In this document: piece after piece, positions 1 to 6,357 of the stretch
How positions within the stretch are numbered: the stretch's first letter is position 1
How the letters are laid out: every line of letters begins with the position of its first letter
Assembly: GCA_013214885.1 (NCBI GenBank)
Contig: JABSRS010000169.1
Span: forward strand, 1 to 7,154
Length of the DNA stretch: 7,154 nucleotides
Reading direction: 5' to 3'
DNA from: Gammaproteobacteria bacterium
GTDB lineage: Bacteria; Pseudomonadota; Gammaproteobacteria; Enterobacterales; Psychrobiaceae
Position numbers and translations under genes: made by a program
Notes under the pieces: model-generated
What the model was told of the DNA's origin: nothing
Databases searched by the model: none
The model's input: only the letters and a program-made list of their open reading frames with translations

Positions 1-1164
1 ATGCCTAAGCAGGAGAGTCCGGTGACTACCGTGGGTTTATTATCCTATTTATCATTTGAGCCAACAGAAAATGGTGAGCTGATTGTTGGATTGGATCTAG
101 AACACTCAAAGGGTAAGTCGCTGTCTTATCAGTCGCAAACAATTCCCACTACAGCTAATACCTTTATCGAGGGACATCAACATTATGATGACACCACCAC
201 TTATGTTGGTATTTCTCCTTATTTTCAATATCAACATGCACTAACCGATCAGCTAAGCCTGTCTGTTGGTGGCCGTTATGATCACAACCGCTATGATTTT
301 GATAATAACTTAGCTGCGCTTGATAATGATGGTTATGGCAAGCGCCGTTTGGCTGATCGTAGTGATAGCTTTAAACATTTTAGTCCTAAATTATCGTTGA
401 ATTACCTACTTGATGAGCAAAGTTCGGTCTACGTTCGTTTTGCTAATAGCTTTAGAATACCGACCGCAGGCTCTCTTTATCATATTAGCTCAGGCAGCAC
501 TGATAGTTTAATTGGCGGGGTCGATGTTGAAACATCAGATACTTTTGAGGTGGGTTATAAAATTAACCATGAGTCATTCAACGCACAGGTCGCGGTTTAC
601 TTTATGGATCTAGATGATGCGTTAGTGCGTGCTTACACCGATGATGGTTTTGCCTATCAAACTAATGCCGGTCGGGTTATTCACAAGGGGATTGAATTTA
701 GTATCAACAGTCAGTTGAGCGAGGAATTTGAAGCATCGTTGGCGTTAAGTAAATCAGTTCATGAGTTTGACCAATATGTGGTAGATGCTGGCAAATTTGA
801 CAAAAAAGGCAATAGCAAAGAAGTTGATTATTCGGGCAATAAGTTAAAACTCGCCCCTGAATATATTGCCAATGTCCGCTTGGTTTATACCCCGAGCTAC
901 TTAGCTGCTTTTACTGGTGTGTTAGAAGTTAAATCGACCGGTGATTACTACATGGATGATCTTAATAGCAAAAAATACTCTGGCTACACCGTTGCTAATC
1001 TTAAATTTAGTTATCAAGTGTCAGATGCGCTGCGTTTACATGGTCGTGTCGTTAATATTACCGATAAATACTATGCGCAACAGGCTGAAATTTCTTATGG
1101 CAAGCCAAAGTATTCACCAGCGAGTGGTCGTACCGTTTACGCTGGGCTTAGCTATCGCTTCTAA
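1..1164 (+). CDS. TonB-dependent outer-membrane receptor, C-terminal beta-barrel part (5' partial)
   Basis: The 387 visible residues are the barrel half of a TonB-dependent receptor, which imports scarce ligands (siderophores, metal complexes, vitamins, sugars) across the outer membrane using TonB-ExbBD energy. Alternating amphipathic strands run throughout. The typical block FSPKLSLNYLL (127-137) leads into YVRFANSFRIPTAGSLY (144-160). These are followed by ETSDTFEVGYK (177-187), TNAGRVIHKGIEF (221-233) and the family's C-terminal signature: VNITDKYY (351-358), then SPASGRTVYAGLSYRF, ending in the aromatic Phe needed for barrel assembly. Signal peptide, TonB box and plug domain are absent. 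Whole receptors usually have about 650-800 residues, so the gene must begin upstream. The ATG at base 1 is probably an internal Met, although a disrupted gene cannot be excluded. The propeller-like gene starts within 15 bp of the stop, suggesting one transcript. The ligand cannot be read from the barrel alone. Confidence 0.9.
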   Translation: MPKQESPVTTVGLLSYLSFEPTENGELIVGLDLEHSKGKSLSYQSQTIPTTANTFIEGHQHYDDTTTYVGISPYFQYQHALTDQLSLSVGGRYDHNRYDFDNNLAALDNDGYGKRRLADRSDSFKHFSPKLSLNYLLDEQSSVYVRFANSFRIPTAGSLYHISSGSTDSLIGGVDVETSDTFEVGYKINHESFNAQVAVYFMDLDDALVRAYTDDGFAYQTNAGRVIHKGIEFSINSQLSEEFEASLALSKSVHEFDQYVVDAGKFDKKGNSKEVDYSGNKLKLAPEYIANVRLVYTPSYLAAFTGVLEVKSTGDYYMDDLNSKKYSGYTVANLKFSYQVSDALRLHGRVVNITDKYYAQQAEISYGKPKYSPASGRTVYAGLSYRF

Positions 1165-1169
1165 ATTAT

Positions 1170-1173
1170 GGAA
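1170..1173 (+). promoter_or_regulatory. Ribosome binding site deciding the propeller gene start
   Basis: GGAA lies 6 nt before ATG 1180. The alternative ATG at 1168 has no purine-rich motif at a usable distance, since it is preceded by the end of the receptor gene and TAAATT. This favours 1180 as the main start. Confidence 0.5.
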
Positions 1174-1179
1174 TTGCTC

Positions 1180-2430
1180 ATGACTCGTCTATTAACGATA
1201 TTACTTGTTTTTGTTAGCGCTAACTTATTGGCACAGCCAACTGTTGACCACAGCAAGCACGGCATGAAACCGCAAGTGCCATCGCCTAGCTGCACGGTCG
1301 GAAAAATGGCTTGTGCCAAAACCATTTCATCAGTGGTGGGCAAGCAAGGGCGAATTTGGTCAACGTGGTCATATCAGCAACACCTGTATTTAAATTACAG
1401 TGATGACTTGGGGCGTAGTTATTCTACGCCAATGCTGGTTAATTTGGTGGCTGAAAAAATATCAACCCGCGGTGAAAATCGTCCCAAGATTGCTGTTGAT
1501 GGCGATGATAATGTTTATTTGTCGTGGGTTACGCCATTGAGTAAACGCTTTACCGCTAATGTCCGTTTTAGTTACTTCGACGCCAAGACCAAGCAGTTAT
1601 CAACGCCAGTGACGGTTAATAATGACAACTTATTAACCGGGCATAGTTTTAATGAGATGGTGGTGACTCAAGGCGGTGATGTTTATATTGCTTGGCTCGA
1701 TGGCCGCGCCAAAGTCGCTGCTGCCAACAAAGGTATTCGGTTGCGCAATAGTGAGATTTATCTCGCTCATGCTAATTTCGGACAAGGAAAAACAGTATTT
1801 GATAATACTTTTCTGGTCCAAGGGACGTGCGTCTGTTGCCGTCTTGCGATGGACTTGGATCAGCAAGAACTTCCGATGTTAATGTGGCGCCATGTTTTTG
1901 ATGATAACTATCGTGATCACGGTTTATTAACCATGAAAAATCAGCAGCAAGCTAATCCGATGTGGCGAGTGAGCTTTGAGAATTGGCAGGTCGAAGGTTG
2001 TCCTCATCAAGGACCAAGTATTGTCAGAGAAACGATAGGTGAAAATATCAATCGGGTGCACATGACTTGGTTTAATAACGCGCCAAATGCCAGTGGACTG
2101 TTTTATAGCTATAGCGATAATAACGGTAGCACCATCGATAAATGGCAACACTTTGCTAAAAAAGATCGTCATCCAGAGCATCCATTTTTGTCGCAAAATT
2201 TAACGGCTGATAATCCTAATCAACGGCTTGAACTAGTATGGCGTGAGTTTGATGGTAAGGCGTTTAAAATCAAGTATCAATCTTCGGCTAATGGTGATCT
2301 TTGGACTGAGCAACGAGTGATCGCATCGGCACCACAAGGCGTTGACTATCCTTATATATTGCAACATCCAAGTGGCAGTTATTTGCACTGGCACGTGATT
2401 GGTAACGCGTTGGCATTAATAAAGTTATGA
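1180..2430 (+). CDS. Secreted sialidase/BNR-like beta-propeller protein with conserved-looking Cys motifs
   Basis: This 416-residue exported protein has an N-terminal hydrophobic signal (residues 4-18, likely cleaved after LLA). Three Asp-box-like turns suggest a BNR/sialidase-type propeller: SDDLGRSY (74-81), the degenerate SDNNGSTI (312-319) and SSANGDLW (368-375). Propeller-like strands such as VYLSW (112-116) and VYIAWLDGR (168-176) support this. It carries six cysteines: C38, C45, the CVCC cluster (217-220) and C274 in GCPHQGPS. These motifs, with the nearby WRHVFDDNYRDH, resemble a family usually auto-named exo-alpha-sialidase. I see no evidence of real sialidase activity. The mature N-terminus is His/Met-containing (DHSKHGM, 23-29), which could fit metal binding. 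I prefer ATG 1180 over ATG 1168 because GGAA (1170-1173) sits 6 nt before it and the signal peptide then starts MTRLL; the longer form adds four residues. It overlaps the next gene by ATGA, so the two products are probably made together. Confidence 0.8.
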   Translation: MTRLLTILLVFVSANLLAQPTVDHSKHGMKPQVPSPSCTVGKMACAKTISSVVGKQGRIWSTWSYQQHLYLNYSDDLGRSYSTPMLVNLVAEKISTRGENRPKIAVDGDDNVYLSWVTPLSKRFTANVRFSYFDAKTKQLSTPVTVNNDNLLTGHSFNEMVVTQGGDVYIAWLDGRAKVAAANKGIRLRNSEIYLAHANFGQGKTVFDNTFLVQGTCVCCRLAMDLDQQELPMLMWRHVFDDNYRDHGLLTMKNQQQANPMWRVSFENWQVEGCPHQGPSIVRETIGENINRVHMTWFNNAPNASGLFYSYSDNNGSTIDKWQHFAKKDRHPEHPFLSQNLTADNPNQRLELVWREFDGKAFKIKYQSSANGDLWTEQRVIASAPQGVDYPYILQHPSGSYLHWHVIGNALALIKL

Positions 2431-2927
2431 ACATCTTAAATAACACGTTTGTTGCTACGGTGGTTGGTACATTGTTAGCGGTATCGGTATTGCTTAGTAC
2501 GACCAAGGCTTTCGCCACTAGTATCACCAATCAATTAACCGTCGATAAGGTTGAGCAGGTGATGAAGAAGGGACCGCAACTAGTAATTATGTGGTCACTT
2601 GATTGTCCAGCTTGCTTTTACGAGCTAGACTCCATCGCGCAACTATTAAAACAGCATCCAAGCTTGCCAATTACCTTGATATCGACAGATGATGATCCTA
2701 GCCTCAGCGAAGAGATTAGTGAGGTTTATGCCGAGCCAGCTTTTAATCAAATCTCGCGCTTGGTCTATTCACCGAATCAAGGACAGCAGCTGCGATATGC
2801 CATCGACTCAACATGGCAAGGGGAGTTACCACGTAGCTATTACATTGATCAAAACGCCAAAAGTTTTGGCCACTCTGGTTTGCTAACCCCAAAACAATTA
2901 AAGGCGATCATTGATCTAATTAAATAA
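2427..2927 (+). CDS. Secreted thioredoxin-fold (TlpA-like) protein with CPAC motif
   Basis: This is a 166-residue exported thioredoxin-fold protein. A signal peptide of about 30 residues has a hydrophobic core (8-24) and a probable cleavage after AFA (28-30). The fold is marked by strand LVIMWS (52-57), the redox site C60-P-A-C63, a strand PITLIS (81-86), and the likely cis-proline P135 in GELPRSYYID, which faces the active site in this fold. Its length and the WSxxCPxC layout match periplasmic TlpA/ResA-like thiol oxidoreductases rather than DsbA, which has an inserted helical domain. It probably reduces or isomerises disulfides in the periplasm. Its ATG overlaps the stop of the cysteine-containing propeller gene (ATGA), and no clear Shine-Dalgarno is visible, so translation is probably coupled. 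That makes the propeller protein the natural candidate substrate, which is an inference. Its stop lies inside the tail of the opposing acetyltransferase gene. Confidence 0.82.
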   Translation: MNILNNTFVATVVGTLLAVSVLLSTTKAFATSITNQLTVDKVEQVMKKGPQLVIMWSLDCPACFYELDSIAQLLKQHPSLPITLISTDDDPSLSEEISEVYAEPAFNQISRLVYSPNQGQQLRYAIDSTWQGELPRSYYIDQNAKSFGHSGLLTPKQLKAIIDLIK

Positions 2928-3378
2928 CCTCGCCCACTTTATTTGACCCCACTTTATTTAGGTAGTGGTTTTGGTGGCCGATGGGGAAGTTGTCGAGGGT
3001 GGCGTAGAGCTCGTAGCCCATTTTTTGATAGAACTCTAAGGCTTGGAAACTGGCGGTTTCTACTTTGAAATTGTCAATCCCTTCGTCATTGGCGTGTTGT
3101 TCTATTTTGTTGACTAGTTCGCGGGCAAGGTTGTGGCCACGGTATTTGTCGTCGATCCATAGTAGTTCGATGCAGCACCAGCCCCAAGTTAATTGGGCGT
3201 AGATCCCACCTATGAGATTATCTTGTAGGTCTCTGATAAAGCAGCCAATGTTTTGTTTGTTGTTAACCCCTGCCTGTTGCTGGTTGTAAGCACGCAATTT
3301 TAAGGTCAGTTCTTGGACGTCGCTGGGTTGCGCTGGTAATACGGGCTCGATAAAGAATTGGTCGCGGTCAATCGGCAT
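2920..3378 (-). CDS. GNAT family N-acetyltransferase
   Basis: This 152-residue cytosolic protein has the GNAT fold, which transfers an acetyl group from acetyl-CoA to an amine. Motif A runs from strand IELLWIDDKYRG (70-81) into the helix NLARELVNKIEQHAND (83-98). The YRGHNLA segment is the pyrophosphate-binding loop, a variant of the usual Q/RxxGxG/A. Motif B is seen as ALEFYQKMGYE (113-123), and the ending NFPIGHQNHYL (130-140) is common in small GNATs acting on free metabolites or peptides. The substrate cannot be told. The start is firm at its upstream limit: an in-frame TAG lies two codons before this ATG. The C-terminal tail NKVGSNKVGEVI contains a 5-residue repeat caused by a DNA duplication. 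The gene is convergent with the thioredoxin gene, overlapping it by 8 bp, and divergent from idi. It probably stands alone transcriptionally. Confidence 0.85.
   Translation of the reverse strand: MPIDRDQFFIEPVLPAQPSDVQELTLKLRAYNQQQAGVNNKQNIGCFIRDLQDNLIGGIYAQLTWGWCCIELLWIDDKYRGHNLARELVNKIEQHANDEGIDNFKVETASFQALEFYQKMGYELYATLDNFPIGHQNHYLNKVGSNKVGEVI
2933..2959. repeat. 12-bp direct repeat, period 15 bp, in the acetyltransferase 3' end
   Basis: CCCACTTTATTT occurs at 2933-2944 and again at 2948-2959. The 15-bp period keeps the minus-strand frame and duplicates NKVGS in the acetyltransferase tail. It lies just beyond the stop of the convergent thioredoxin gene. It looks like replication slippage, and no function is evident. 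Confidence 0.8.
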
Positions 3379-3407
3379 TGGCTACTCGGTCATTGGGCTG
3401 TGAACTC

Positions 3408-3418
3408 ATCATATCAAG
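3408..3418 (-). promoter_or_regulatory. Possible extended -10 promoter for the acetyltransferase gene
   Basis: Reading the minus strand, TGATATGAT holds a TATGAT -10 hexamer (3413 down to 3408) preceded by TG at the extended -10 position. It lies about 30 bases before the acetyltransferase ATG. No good -35 is visible, so the call is tentative. Confidence 0.35.
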
Positions 3419-3451
3419 CCCTTAGCGAACTTCGTAGTTTTATTAAGTTGA

Positions 3452-3460
3452 TGTTATAAT
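3452..3460 (+). promoter_or_regulatory. Extended -10 promoter for idi
   Basis: TGTTATAAT combines a perfect TATAAT (3455-3460) with TG one base upstream, the sigma-70 extended -10 arrangement, which can work with a poor -35. The best -35 candidate is TTCGTA at 3431-3436 with an 18-bp spacer, matching only three consensus bases. The hexamer ends 38 bp before the idi ATG, leaving a short leader that includes the purine-rich AGAGAAG (3488-3494) as ribosome binding site. Confidence 0.65.
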
Positions 3461-3498
3461 AAGCCAAGTTTTTAAGGTCAGTTTGGTAGAGAAGTATC

Positions 3499-4062
3499 AT
3501 GAGTCGTAATCAGGTTGTGTTAGTTGATACTAACGATGTTGTTGTCGGTAGTGAGGATAAATTACTCGCGCATCAGCAGGGACAGCTCCACCGCGCTTTT
3601 TCAATTTTTGTTGCTCGTCGCCGCCATGGTGTGGTTGAGGTGTTGCTGCAGCAGCGCGCATTTTCTAAGTATCATTGTGGTGGTTTGTGGAGTAATACTT
3701 GTTGCTCTCATCCTCAGCCTGATGAAGATTTAAAGACGTCGGCATTATCTCGTTTATATGAAGAGTTGGGCTTTAGGCTTGATGATATTGAGTGGGTTGC
3801 TAGCCATTGTTATCGGGCGGTGTTAGAAAACGGTCTGATTGAGCATGAGTTTGATCATTTGTTTGTCGGATGGGATCAAAACCCGCAGTTGAATATAAAT
3901 AGCGAGGAAGTTCATCAAACTAAGTGGCTTTCTGTAGCAGCAATTGAGTATGATGTTATTAATAACCCAGCATCATTTACCCCGTGGTTTGCCGAAACCT
4001 TTAAAAAAGTTCGCCCGATGTTATTACGTTGTGAGTCGACGATAGCGAGCTCGCTTAAATAA
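3499..4062 (+). CDS. idi: Isopentenyl-diphosphate delta-isomerase, type I
   Basis: This cytosolic Nudix-fold enzyme interconverts isopentenyl and dimethylallyl diphosphate, the two C5 units for quinone, undecaprenyl and other isoprenoid synthesis. At 187 residues it is close to the E. coli enzyme (about 182), and it aligns by eye along its length. Metal ligands and catalytic residues are recognisable: H25 and H31 in AHQQGQLHRAFS, the catalytic cysteine C69 in SNTCCSHP with H71 as metal ligand, the Nudix-like RLYEELG (85-91), and E115 and E117 in IEHEFDHLF. In E. coli Idi the matching residues are H25, H32, C67, H69, E114 and E116. The double Cys C68-C69 is a small variation. AGAGAAG precedes the ATG by 4 nt. 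The gene probably supplements the MEP pathway, which makes both isomers itself, so Idi is accessory there. The substrate-binding protein gene follows 23 bp later and may share its transcript. Confidence 0.95.
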   Translation: MSRNQVVLVDTNDVVVGSEDKLLAHQQGQLHRAFSIFVARRRHGVVEVLLQQRAFSKYHCGGLWSNTCCSHPQPDEDLKTSALSRLYEELGFRLDDIEWVASHCYRAVLENGLIEHEFDHLFVGWDQNPQLNINSEEVHQTKWLSVAAIEYDVINNPASFTPWFAETFKKVRPMLLRCESTIASSLK

Positions 4063-4085
4063 TTGGCAACTTAATTTGAGATTAT

Positions 4086-5060
4086 ATGAAAATATTTGCC
4101 ATGTTACTTATTGTTAGTTGTGCTTTTTTTGCACAGGCTTATGCCGAGAGCTCGGCTAATATTAAGGGAAGCGTTAAGGGGAACGTTAAGGTTAAAATTC
4201 TTACCTTAGATTGGACCAGTCAAATCGTGCTGTCTTATGTCACAGGTGGTTTACTTGAGAAAAAAGCAATTGAGGTCGAGTATATATCGAGCTCATCCAC
4301 AGGGCAGTGGTACTTGTTGGCGAATGGTCTCGGAAATATTCAGATTGAAAGCTGGCCTGGTACTTTAGGTCATCGATTTAATAAATTAGTGCAAGCGGGT
4401 AAACTCATCAATGCCGGCCAACATGGTGCATTAGGGCGAGAAGATTGGTGGTACCCACTGTATGTCAAAGAGCTATGCCCTGGTTTGCCAGATTGGCGCG
4501 CGCTAAATAATTGTGCTCATTTGTTTAGTGATGATATGGACCCTGATAAAGGACAATATTTGGCTGGGCCCTGGTTAATCCGTGAATCAGCCAGAATTCG
4601 TGCGTTAAGTTTAAATTATAATGTGGTAAAACTTGATACGGGTGAACAAATTTTAGATCGTTTGAAACAAGCGGCAAAACATAAACGACCAATCATGTTG
4701 TACAACTGGTCACCAAATTGGACAGATCATTCCTTGGTTGGGGAATTTGTGGAGTTTCCTCCTTATGATCCATTGTGTATTACCAGTCCTGAGTGGGGAG
4801 TTAGTGACAAATGGTTATGGGATTGTGCAAACCCTAAAGATATTATTTTAAGTAAGGCGTCGTCGTTGAGTTTGCCGCAGTTATCACCTTGCGCTTTTGC
4901 GATTGTCAAAGCGATGGAATTTACCAAGCAAGACTTTGTTGATGTTGCTAGTTGGGTTGATCTTGAGAATATGTCCTATCAAGCTGCCGCTATCTTGTGG
5001 CTTAACAATAACAGCCAGCGCTGGCAACCATGGATCAACCAACCTCAACACTGTCGGTAG
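4086..5060 (+). CDS. Exported glycine betaine/choline-type substrate-binding protein (OpuAC family), orphan
   Basis: This 324-residue periplasmic ligand-binding protein resembles ProX/ChoX-type proteins of quaternary-amine ABC importers. A signal peptide (1-20) ends in AYA. After it comes a short Lys/Gly repeat (KGSVKGNVKVK, 27-37), then the first domain strand VKILTLDW (36-43). Aromatic residues typical of quaternary-ammonium pockets are plentiful: W43, W75, W90, DWWYPLY (120-126), W163, and YNWSPNW (206-212), which matches the ProX-family Y-x-W-x-P-x-W stretch. Two cysteine pairs, C131/C143 and C231/C247, could form disulfides. Usual partners (an ATPase and a permease) are not next to it: idi lies upstream and an efflux operon downstream. 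It may serve a transporter encoded elsewhere, or act as a sensor or scavenger. The exact ligand is unknown. A weak GAG (4078-4080) precedes the ATG, so it may rely on read-through from idi. Confidence 0.85.
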   Translation: MKIFAMLLIVSCAFFAQAYAESSANIKGSVKGNVKVKILTLDWTSQIVLSYVTGGLLEKKAIEVEYISSSSTGQWYLLANGLGNIQIESWPGTLGHRFNKLVQAGKLINAGQHGALGREDWWYPLYVKELCPGLPDWRALNNCAHLFSDDMDPDKGQYLAGPWLIRESARIRALSLNYNVVKLDTGEQILDRLKQAAKHKRPIMLYNWSPNWTDHSLVGEFVEFPPYDPLCITSPEWGVSDKWLWDCANPKDIILSKASSLSLPQLSPCAFAIVKAMEFTKQDFVDVASWVDLENMSYQAAAILWLNNNSQRWQPWINQPQHCR

Positions 5061-5068
5061 TGGTTGAG
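5044..5068 (+). terminator. Possible weak hairpin at the end of the binding-protein gene
   Basis: CTCAACACT (5044-5052) can pair with AGTGGTTGAG (5059-5068) with one bulged G and the 6-nt loop GTCGGT, overlapping the stop codon at 5058-5060. No T-run follows, so intrinsic termination is doubtful. It could instead protect the 3' end of the mRNA. Confidence 0.3.
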
Positions 5069-5073
5069 TCTAT

Positions 5074-5091
5074 GTTCAATTGGTTCAATTG
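5074..5091. repeat. Perfect 9-bp tandem repeat upstream of the efflux operon
   Basis: GTTCAATTG is present twice without a gap (5074-5082, 5083-5091), each copy carrying the palindrome CAATTG. It lies about 50 bp upstream of the putative -10 of the efflux operon, at activator or upstream-operator distance. No known regulator site is recognised, so a regulatory role is speculation. Confidence 0.5.
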
Positions 5092-5140
5092 ATTCAGTTA
5101 TTTGTTGTTACATATCTAAATTTTTGTTTAATAGTGATGA

Positions 5141-5149
5141 TGTTATAGT
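5141..5149 (+). promoter_or_regulatory. Probable extended -10 promoter for the RND efflux operon
   Basis: TGTTATAGT has a five-of-six match to TATAAT (5144-5149) with an extended TG. It shares the 10-bp block TGATGTTATA (5138-5147) with the idi promoter (3449-3458). No good -35 is seen at 16-18 bp. The hexamer ends 46 bp before the fusion-protein ATG. Confidence 0.5.
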
Positions 5150-5185
5150 TTAAAATTGTCATTATTTTCCAATCTCCGTTTTATT

Positions 5186-5189
5186 GAGG
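5186..5189 (+). promoter_or_regulatory. Ribosome binding site of the adaptor gene
   Basis: GAGG lies 6 nt before ATG 5196. The in-frame TTG at 5184 overlaps this motif, which makes it an unlikely start. Confidence 0.75.
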
Positions 5190-5195
5190 TTTTCC

Positions 5196-6353
5196 ATGAA
5201 ATTCAAATTAAGTATGCTGACACTAGTTGTTGGCATAATTTCGTTGTTGTTTGGCTGTGAAAAGGCACCTGAAGGTGCTCAACGAGCTAGACCGATGCAA
5301 CAAGTTGATATCGTTAAGCTTAGCCAAGCTACTTTAACGTTTAAACAAACATTACCAGGGCGTGCAGTGGCGTCGAAAGTGGCGCAGGTGCGTCCGCAAG
5401 TATCTGGGATTATTCTAAAGCGCCATTTTGAAGAAGGTGCATTAGTGAAGGCGGGCCAACCGTTATATCAAATTGATGATGCTATTTATCAGGCGTCGTT
5501 GGTTTCTGCTGAAGCTAAGATTTTTCAAACGAAAACCAATTTAGACAATGCTAAAACTGAGTTATATCGTTATCAGTCATTAATTAAAGATAATGCGGTG
5601 AGCCAGCAAAAACTCGATCAAGCCCAAGCGACTTATTCAGCTTTTCAAGCACAGTTAGCAATGGATAAGGCGGCATTAAATAAGGTTGAAGTCGATTTAA
5701 GTTACACCAAGGTGTTGGCGCCGATCGATGGTCGAATTAGTAAGTCGAATATTACTCAAGGTGCGTTGGTTACGGCGTTGCAATCGCAAGCACTGGCGAC
5801 TATTACCCAACTTGACCCAATCTATTTCGATTTGGTGCAAGCCAATGGTCAGTTACGTGACTTAAACCTGCGTAAGGCGGCTGGTGAGTTAATTGCTGTC
5901 ACCCAAAGTGCGCGACTAAACTTTGGCGGCGATAAATTTTACCCCCAGCAAGGAATTCTTAAATTTAACGAGGTGCAAGCTAATCCAAGCACCGATACCG
6001 TGACGATGCGGGTTGAGTTTCCAAATGCCGATTACACGTTGTTGCCAGGAATGTATGGCCAGGTTGAGTTAATTCAAGCGACGCGTGCCAATTCGATATT
6101 AGTGCCGCAAAAAGCGGTGCAATTTAACCGCCAGGGTCAGGCGACGGTGTTTATGTTAAGCAGTGACAATAAAGTTGAGCTAAGAGTAGTCACTATCGGT
6201 CGTAGCTTTGAACATGATTGGTTGGTCCTTAGTGGTTTGTCGCAAGGTGAGCAGGTTATTGTTAGTGGACTACAAAAAATTGGCCCTGGGATGACCGTTG
6301 CGCCGAATGATGTTACTGCTACTGGTTCTGCCACCAACGTAAAGGCAGGTTAA
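5196..6353 (+). CDS. RND efflux periplasmic adaptor (membrane-fusion) lipoprotein, AcrA-like
   Basis: This 385-residue adaptor links an inner-membrane RND pump to an outer-membrane TolC-type channel. A lipoprotein signal ends in LFGC with C21 as lipidation site. The barrel-sandwich (lipoyl-like) half [29 protein letters not shown] (63-91) precedes a coiled-coil hairpin (about 97-170, including [16 protein letters not shown] at 129-144). The returning lipoyl half [14 protein letters not shown] (169-182) follows, then a beta-barrel domain (about 200-295, with GMYGQVEL at 285-292) and a membrane-proximal domain (about 300-365, VPQKAVQF at 303-310). The order is that of AcrA/MexA, and the length is close to AcrA (about 397). 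I start at ATG 5196, not the in-frame TTG at 5184, because GAGG (5186-5189) sits 6 nt before it and the lipoprotein signal then begins MKFKLS. The pump gene follows after 4 bp, so both form one operon. No outer-membrane channel gene is visible, so a shared TolC may be used. Confidence 0.93.
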   Translation: MKFKLSMLTLVVGIISLLFGCEKAPEGAQRARPMQQVDIVKLSQATLTFKQTLPGRAVASKVAQVRPQVSGIILKRHFEEGALVKAGQPLYQIDDAIYQASLVSAEAKIFQTKTNLDNAKTELYRYQSLIKDNAVSQQKLDQAQATYSAFQAQLAMDKAALNKVEVDLSYTKVLAPIDGRISKSNITQGALVTALQSQALATITQLDPIYFDLVQANGQLRDLNLRKAAGELIAVTQSARLNFGGDKFYPQQGILKFNEVQANPSTDTVTMRVEFPNADYTLLPGMYGQVELIQATRANSILVPQKAVQFNRQGQATVFMLSSDNKVELRVVTIGRSFEHDWLVLSGLSQGEQVIVSGLQKIGPGMTVAPNDVTATGSATNVKAG

Positions 6354-6357
6354 TTTA

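Noticed and set aside
1168..1179. Longer start (MELLMTRLL) for the propeller gene at ATG 1168
   Set aside because: No ribosome binding motif precedes it, whereas GGAA precedes ATG 1180 at a good distance. It remains possible, since both starts give a working signal peptide.
1180..2430. A true sialidase assignment for the propeller protein
   Set aside because: Only Asp-box-like turns are visible; no catalytic Arg triad or Tyr/Glu pair could be placed, and there are no sialic acid genes nearby.
1633..2530. Minus-strand open frames across the propeller and thioredoxin genes
   Set aside because: They are antisense shadows with no ribosome binding site, domain or signal, against well-supported plus-strand genes.
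4044..4055. Perfect 12-bp palindrome AGCGAGCTCGCT at the end of idi as terminator or operator
   Set aside because: It is inside the coding end, leaves only a 4-bp stem once a loop is allowed, and has no T-run. Probably chance.
5184..5195. TTG start of the adaptor gene at 5184
   Set aside because: It overlaps the GAGG ribosome binding site of ATG 5196 and would add residues before a normal lipoprotein signal.
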